DNA of 10,055 nt, taken from NCBI GenBank assembly GCA_018817865.1, contig JAHITG010000298.1:1-10055 (forward strand), read 5' to 3'. This document shows, piece by piece, positions 6,590-10,055 of this stretch. Every line of letters starts with the position of its first letter. Position 1 is the stretch's first letter. The translations under genes were made by a program, and so were the position numbers. This DNA comes from Spirochaetota bacterium. GTDB taxonomy: Bacteria; Spirochaetota; JAHITG01. Under the pieces are notes generated by a model, which worked only from the letters and a program-made list of their open reading frames with translations, was not told the DNA's origin and ran no database searches.

Positions 6590-7930
6590 TCAATCTGTAA
6601 ATAAAATAATATCTATTCGCCTCTTTTTAGGCCCGCTGACTGCAACATCATTAGAAGCCAGGAAATTGCTTTTTCCCAAGCCCTCAAATATGACCCTTCC
6701 CCTTTCGATCCCGTTCTTAATAAAATACTCATATACTTTAAATGCCTGTTTTACAAAAAGGTCCAGGTTGAACTCGGCACTGCCGATATTGCTGAAATAT
6801 CCTTCAATTTTTACCTTATAATCATCATTATTTTTAACTTCATTTATCAGACTGTTCAGGATCCTGTACCCTGCCGATTTCATGACATCTGAGTTGTATC
6901 GAAACACATATTCCGTGTTCAGCCTTGCTTCAAGGCCCCGTGATGTTTTCTGAAATACCTCTTTTTCCTCCCTTTTTGCATTTAACCTTTTTAATTTCAT
7001 CGTGATCCCGATGCTGTGGGTATTGGCCAGTTCCCCGCTATTCATATATCCATAATCAAATCCGAATTCATCCAGATCAACTCCCAATCCTGCCCGCATC
7101 ATGCTCAACCCATACCCGCCTCTTATCCTGATCTGTTCAAACAGCTTTATCTCCATGCCAAAAGAGAGATCCATATTATCCTGACCTTCCGTGTACATTG
7201 CCTCAGATAATAAAAGCAGATGGCTTCCGGAAATGAACCGGTTTATAAGATCAAAAGTATATCCTATTCCCCCTCTGATCTGGTACGGCTCTTTTTCCTC
7301 TGTAATCTTGAATTTCATGTTAGGGCCCAGAATATTTTTAAAGGCAAATCCTGCTTCCAGATTATTCAGAATATAATCTATTACTGAATGCTTTACTCCT
7401 GTACTTCTGTTCCAATATAATCCAAGGTCCAGGCCTGCACCTGTATCGGAGAATCCGGCAAGGTCCTGCTGTAATACTTTTAAACTCACACCGCCTGTTA
7501 ATCTGTATATAATATTTCTGCCTAAACCGAAAATGCCTATTGTCTTCGTGTTTTCCAGAACCTGTCCTGTTTTAAGACCCGAGCTGTCATAAGCATCGAT
7601 GCTTCCCATCCCCTCTCTTAATAGAATAACGCCGTAATGAATATTATAGTCCAGAAGGTCATTGTACCCCAGCAGGAACTTATTCATCCTGAATTCCGAA
7701 TTTTCTGAATACGCTCCGGATAATGCCCTGTAGTTCATTGATCCCAATACAGCCGGATTATAAACGGCAGAAGCAAGGTTATCCCTGATCCCGACATATG
7801 AACCGCCGGAACTCAGGGCTTTTATGCTCAGTCCCTCATTTAAAAACCCATCTGACTGTTTTAAGGAAACAGCAGATAGAGAAGTCGCAATTAAAAAACA
7901 GATAATTGAAGATATAATTATCCTTTTCAA
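6590..7930 (-). CDS. PorV/PorQ-like outer-membrane beta-barrel with C-terminal OmpA-like domain
   Basis: A secreted protein of about 446 residues. From the TTG at 7930: signal peptide 1-20 (KR, hydrophobic core, cleavage after SLSA), then a PorV/PorQ-like barrel to about 312 with the family's N-terminal pattern (LSIKALSSGGSYVGIRDN ... AVYNPAVLGS), many alternating strands and SDTGAGLDLGLYWN. A linker leads to an OmpA-like domain (about 335-446) with GYFSNIGSAEFNLDL and a final KKRRIDI. In that domain the two residues that normally grip diaminopimelate are changed (Asp to Ser, Arg to Gln), so peptidoglycan binding is doubtful. TTG is chosen as start: GGAGG sits five bases upstream exactly as in the paralogue, while the ATG at 7942 overlaps that site and has none of its own. 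It follows the paralogue by 25 bases, probably in one operon. Confidence 0.78.
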   Translation of the reverse strand: MKRIIISSIICFLIATSLSAVSLKQSDGFLNEGLSIKALSSGGSYVGIRDNLASAVYNPAVLGSMNYRALSGAYSENSEFRMNKFLLGYNDLLDYNIHYGVILLREGMGSIDAYDSSGLKTGQVLENTKTIGIFGLGRNIIYRLTGGVSLKVLQQDLAGFSDTGAGLDLGLYWNRSTGVKHSVIDYILNNLEAGFAFKNILGPNMKFKITEEKEPYQIRGGIGYTFDLINRFISGSHLLLLSEAMYTEGQDNMDLSFGMEIKLFEQIRIRGGYGLSMMRAGLGVDLDEFGFDYGYMNSGELANTHSIGITMKLKRLNAKREEKEVFQKTSRGLEARLNTEYVFRYNSDVMKSAGYRILNSLINEVKNNDDYKVKIEGYFSNIGSAEFNLDLFVKQAFKVYEYFIKNGIERGRVIFEGLGKSNFLASNDVAVSGPKKRRIDIILFTD

Positions 7931-7955
7931 ATCTTCCTCCATAAAAAGCTGTTTA

Positions 7956-9302
7956 TTATTCCTTTTCTACCTTATCGATCAATTTATTGATCAATTTTTC
8001 CAATTTATCGTTCTTTACATTGATCTTCTTCCAGAAGCTTAAAGCCTTTTCCTTATCACCTTTATAATATCTCTCCAATCCCTCATAATAAAGCATATCC
8101 ACAACTTCCTGCTCGGCTTTGGGTAATAGCTTTATCATTACCTTTATACTCTTGTTAGTCTCTTCATCTTCCACTTTATTCTTTTTATCCATTACTTCCT
8201 TTATTTCCTTTATCTTTGCAACAGCTTTTTCATTCTGCGGCTCCAACTGAACGGACATTTCAATATACTCTATGGCTTTCCGGTATTCCCCTCTATTATT
8301 GGCTTGTAATCCCTTCTGATACAACCTTCCGGCTTTTTCCATTCTTAAATCTTTCAATCGCATAGAGATCCCGACACAATGAGAATTTCCGAGTTCACTG
8401 TTACCTATGAATCCGTAATTAAAATCAAACTTTCCGAGGTCGATACCCAATCCGCCTCTTACCATATCCAGCCCATACCCTCCCCTTAAGCGTATGTGTT
8501 CAAACATCTTAAATTCAAGGCCCAGTGCAACATCCACATCTTGCGTATCCTCCATATAGACAGCTTCTGCAGCTAAAAAAATATGACTTTTCGGTATTAC
8601 CCGATCAATGAAATCAAAAGTATATCCCAGTCCTCCCCTGGCCTGCAGAGGTTCCTTCTCTTTTTCTATCCGAAACTTAAGCTGAGGGCCCAGGATGTTT
8701 TTTACCACAATGCCTGCTTCAAGGTTATAAAGAAGTGATTCTATCAATGAATGCTTTATGCGTTCTACTTTGTTCCAGTACAATCCCATATCCAGTCCTG
8801 CTCCTGTATCGGAATATCCGGCCAGGTTCTGATTAAGAACTTTGAAGCTCACTCCGCCTGATAACCTGTTGATAACGCTGAAACCGATACTGAATACTCC
8901 TGTTGTCTCATTATTTTCAATTGAGGTTCCTGACGCAACGCCGCCAATATCATAGGTATCGATACTTCCTGTGCCTCCTCTGAGCAGAATGATCCCGTAA
9001 AAAATATTGTGATCCAGAAGATCTGCATACCCTAAAAAGAGGTTATTGATCTTGAACTGGGAATCTTCAGAATAAGCACCGGAAAACTGCCTGTTCTGTA
9101 ACGATCCCAGTATGGCGGGATTGTATACGGAAGCTGAAACATCATCCTTGATCCCGATATATGAATTGCCAAAGCTTAATGATTTTATACTTAATCCGTC
9201 ATTTAAAAGCGGATCAGTTTGTTTTAATGAAACTGCAGACAGAGAAGTAATAGTAAAGATAAATATGATCAGTAATATAATAGCTCCTTTCAAACGTTTC
9301 AA
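7956..9302 (-). CDS. PorV/PorQ-like outer-membrane beta-barrel with C-terminal TPR domain
   Basis: A 448-residue secreted protein, paralogue of its downstream neighbour. Signal peptide 1-23 (basic start, IILLIIFIF core, cleavage after SLSA); PorV/PorQ-like barrel about 24-316 with SIKSLSFGNSYIGIKDD, SVYNPAILGS and SDTGAGLDMGLYWN; then a charged helical tail. The tail carries a TPR at 325-358 (YQKGLQANNRGEYRKAIEY), a lysine/glutamate-rich segment (about 362-395) and a second TPR-like pair at 402-434, likely a periplasmic protein-binding module. In Bacteroidota, PorV is the outer-membrane shuttle of type IX secretion; whether this distant relative does that is inference. The start is TTG at 9302 with GGAGG five bases before it; no in-frame ATG is close. 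It lies 68 bases after the partial FlgD-Ig gene, with a REP-like palindrome between. Confidence 0.8.
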   Translation of the reverse strand: MKRLKGAIILLIIFIFTITSLSAVSLKQTDPLLNDGLSIKSLSFGNSYIGIKDDVSASVYNPAILGSLQNRQFSGAYSEDSQFKINNLFLGYADLLDHNIFYGIILLRGGTGSIDTYDIGGVASGTSIENNETTGVFSIGFSVINRLSGGVSFKVLNQNLAGYSDTGAGLDMGLYWNKVERIKHSLIESLLYNLEAGIVVKNILGPQLKFRIEKEKEPLQARGGLGYTFDFIDRVIPKSHIFLAAEAVYMEDTQDVDVALGLEFKMFEHIRLRGGYGLDMVRGGLGIDLGKFDFNYGFIGNSELGNSHCVGISMRLKDLRMEKAGRLYQKGLQANNRGEYRKAIEYIEMSVQLEPQNEKAVAKIKEIKEVMDKKNKVEDEETNKSIKVMIKLLPKAEQEVVDMLYYEGLERYYKGDKEKALSFWKKINVKNDKLEKLINKLIDKVEKE

Positions 9303-9334
9303 ACTTTCCTCCGGATAATTTGATTATATTTTTT

Positions 9335-9357
9335 CGCAGGCTGAAGCCTGCGCCTAC
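9335..9357 (-). repeat. REP-like palindrome, unit 2 (GTAG + hairpin)
   Basis: On the minus strand GTAG (9357-9354), one base, then a perfect 7-bp hairpin CGCAGGC-TTCA-GCCTGCG (9352-9335). It matches unit 1 in orientation, GTAG foot, one-base gap and 4-base loop, while most stem bases differ by paired changes. It is followed on the minus strand by an A-run, not T, so it is not a terminator for the upstream gene. It lies between the FlgD-Ig gene and the TPR-tailed barrel gene. Confidence 0.55.
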
Positions 9358-9370
9358 CTTTAAAATTCTA

Positions 9371-10055
9371 TCATCTTACTAACAGGATCATGCTTTTTAT
9401 ACTTTTATCACCCTCGGGATATCTTTTAGTGATCACACATAAATAAACACCGCTTCCCTGGGTCTTGCCTCCCGAGCTTTTACCGTTCCAGGATGTTACA
9501 TTCCATCCGGAAGTCCCGGTACTGTCTTTACTCCAGACCTCTTTCCCGTTTCTTGAATATACTTTTATATTCACTTCAGCATCCTTTTCAAGAGAGTACC
9601 TTATGGAAAGGTCACTCACGTCAGGTTTATAAGGACTCGGAAAAGTATATAACGTGCTGTCATCATTATTACCCCAACCGGCATCCGAATAAGTAAACCT
9701 GATCAATTGCAGTTCCGGTGAATATGTATCATCACCCGTGGAAAACCAGACCTTATACTGAATATATTGTATATTGGTAATTCCATCCACTGTTTCACCA
9801 TTAATTGAATAATAAGTACTAAAACTCTTTTCAGGACCTGTAAATTGAGCAGAGTTTAACTCTTCCAGTGTCTTTCCGCCTCGTATCTGGAACTTTATGT
9901 ATGTATTAGAAGGAAGGAGTGCTTCATAATATAATTTATCAAGGCTTACAGTATCTCCGGCATCCATTATGCTTGAAGTATAGTAGCCTGACTGGTCAAA
10001 TGTGATCATACCATATCCGATACCGTCACTGTTATTATCATACCATATTTTATAT
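9371..10055 (-). CDS. Secreted protein with C-terminal FlgD-like Ig domain (5' end outside window)
   Basis: The 3' part of a larger gene: the frame stays open from 9371 through the window edge, with 15 more codons upstream of the Met codon at 10009, so that Met is internal. Numbering from it, residues 5-108 form a beta-sandwich of the kind common in large surface proteins (SGYYTSSIMDAG, FQIRGGKT, IQYIQYKVWFS). Residues 120-212 are a FlgD-like Ig fold / type IX-like C-terminal domain: FPSPYKP, SIRYSLEKDAEVNIKVYS, NGKEVW, SWNGKSSGGK, GSGVYL and a basic-hydrophobic end. Such domains act as sorting signals or anchors on exported proteins in PorV-bearing bacteria. The gene lies directly upstream of two PorV-like genes on the same strand. 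What the missing N-terminal part does is unknown. Confidence 0.8.
   Translation of the reverse strand, partial: YKIWYDNNSDGIGYGMITFDQSGYYTSSIMDAGDTVSLDKLYYEALLPSNTYIKFQIRGGKTLEELNSAQFTGPEKSFSTYYSINGETVDGITNIQYIQYKVWFSTGDDTYSPELQLIRFTYSDAGWGNNDDSTLYTFPSPYKPDVSDLSIRYSLEKDAEVNIKVYSRNGKEVWSKDSTGTSGWNVTSWNGKSSGGKTQGSGVYLCVITKRYPEGDKSIKSMILLVR

Noticed and set aside
9323..9328. Exact TATAAT on the minus strand just before the TPR-tailed barrel gene
   Set aside because: The hexamer at -35 spacing falls in the REP hairpin (GCAGGC) and does not resemble TTGACA; the leader would also be only a few bases ahead of the ribosome site.
9335..9352. Hairpin as an intrinsic terminator of the FlgD-Ig gene
   Set aside because: In the direction of transcription the stem is followed by A bases, not T, and the stem has the GTAG foot of a REP-like element.

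Overview
The window looks like chromosome from a Gram-negative bacterium with an AT-rich genome. The outer membrane is inferred from two secreted PorV/PorQ-like beta-barrel proteins, an OmpA-like C-terminal domain and a large extracellular protein with a FlgD-like C-terminal Ig fold. This combination, with two TTG starts behind strong Shine-Dalgarno sequences, suits a PorV-bearing lineage such as Bacteroidota or one of the less cultivated phyla with PorV-like proteins (for example Elusimicrobiota or related candidate phyla). The sequence alone does not fix the phylum.

Left part (1-2497, + strand): a compact three-gene nucleotide-sugar set, made of a dTDP-4-dehydrorhamnose 3,5-epimerase-like cupin, a short RmlD-like reductase and an extended SDR sugar epimerase/dehydratase. 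Tail to tail with it (2510-4130, - strand) is a two-gene unit of a SAM-dependent methyltransferase followed one base later by a glycosyltransferase. A divergent promoter region (about 4131-4282) separates this unit from a second, GT4-type glycosyltransferase (4283-5224, + strand), whose 3' end overlaps a convergent UDP-GlcNAc 2-epimerase gene (wecB-like, 5211-6299, - strand). Together these genes would make and activate unusual sugars, convert UDP-GlcNAc to UDP-ManNAc, transfer sugars and methylate a product, as expected in a surface polysaccharide or O-antigen locus. The left genes are visibly more AT-rich than the right ones (12 G/C of 60 at 2281-2340 against 29 of 60 at 5281-5340).

Right part (6590-10055, - strand): transcribed leftward are the 3' end of a secreted FlgD-Ig protein gene (runs off the window), a PorV-like barrel with a TPR tail, and a paralogous PorV-like barrel with an OmpA-like tail. 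The two paralogues share the signal peptide region, the barrel and even the start-site layout (GGAGG, 5 bases, TTG), but end in unrelated domains. This is the most interesting block: it resembles a type IX-like arrangement of outer-membrane shuttle proteins beside a CTD-bearing candidate cargo.

Two short palindromes (6403-6427 and 9335-9357) share the layout GTAG, one base, perfect hairpin with a 4-base loop. That is the architecture of REP elements mobilised by RAYT transposases. No transposase, CRISPR array, tRNA or rRNA was seen.
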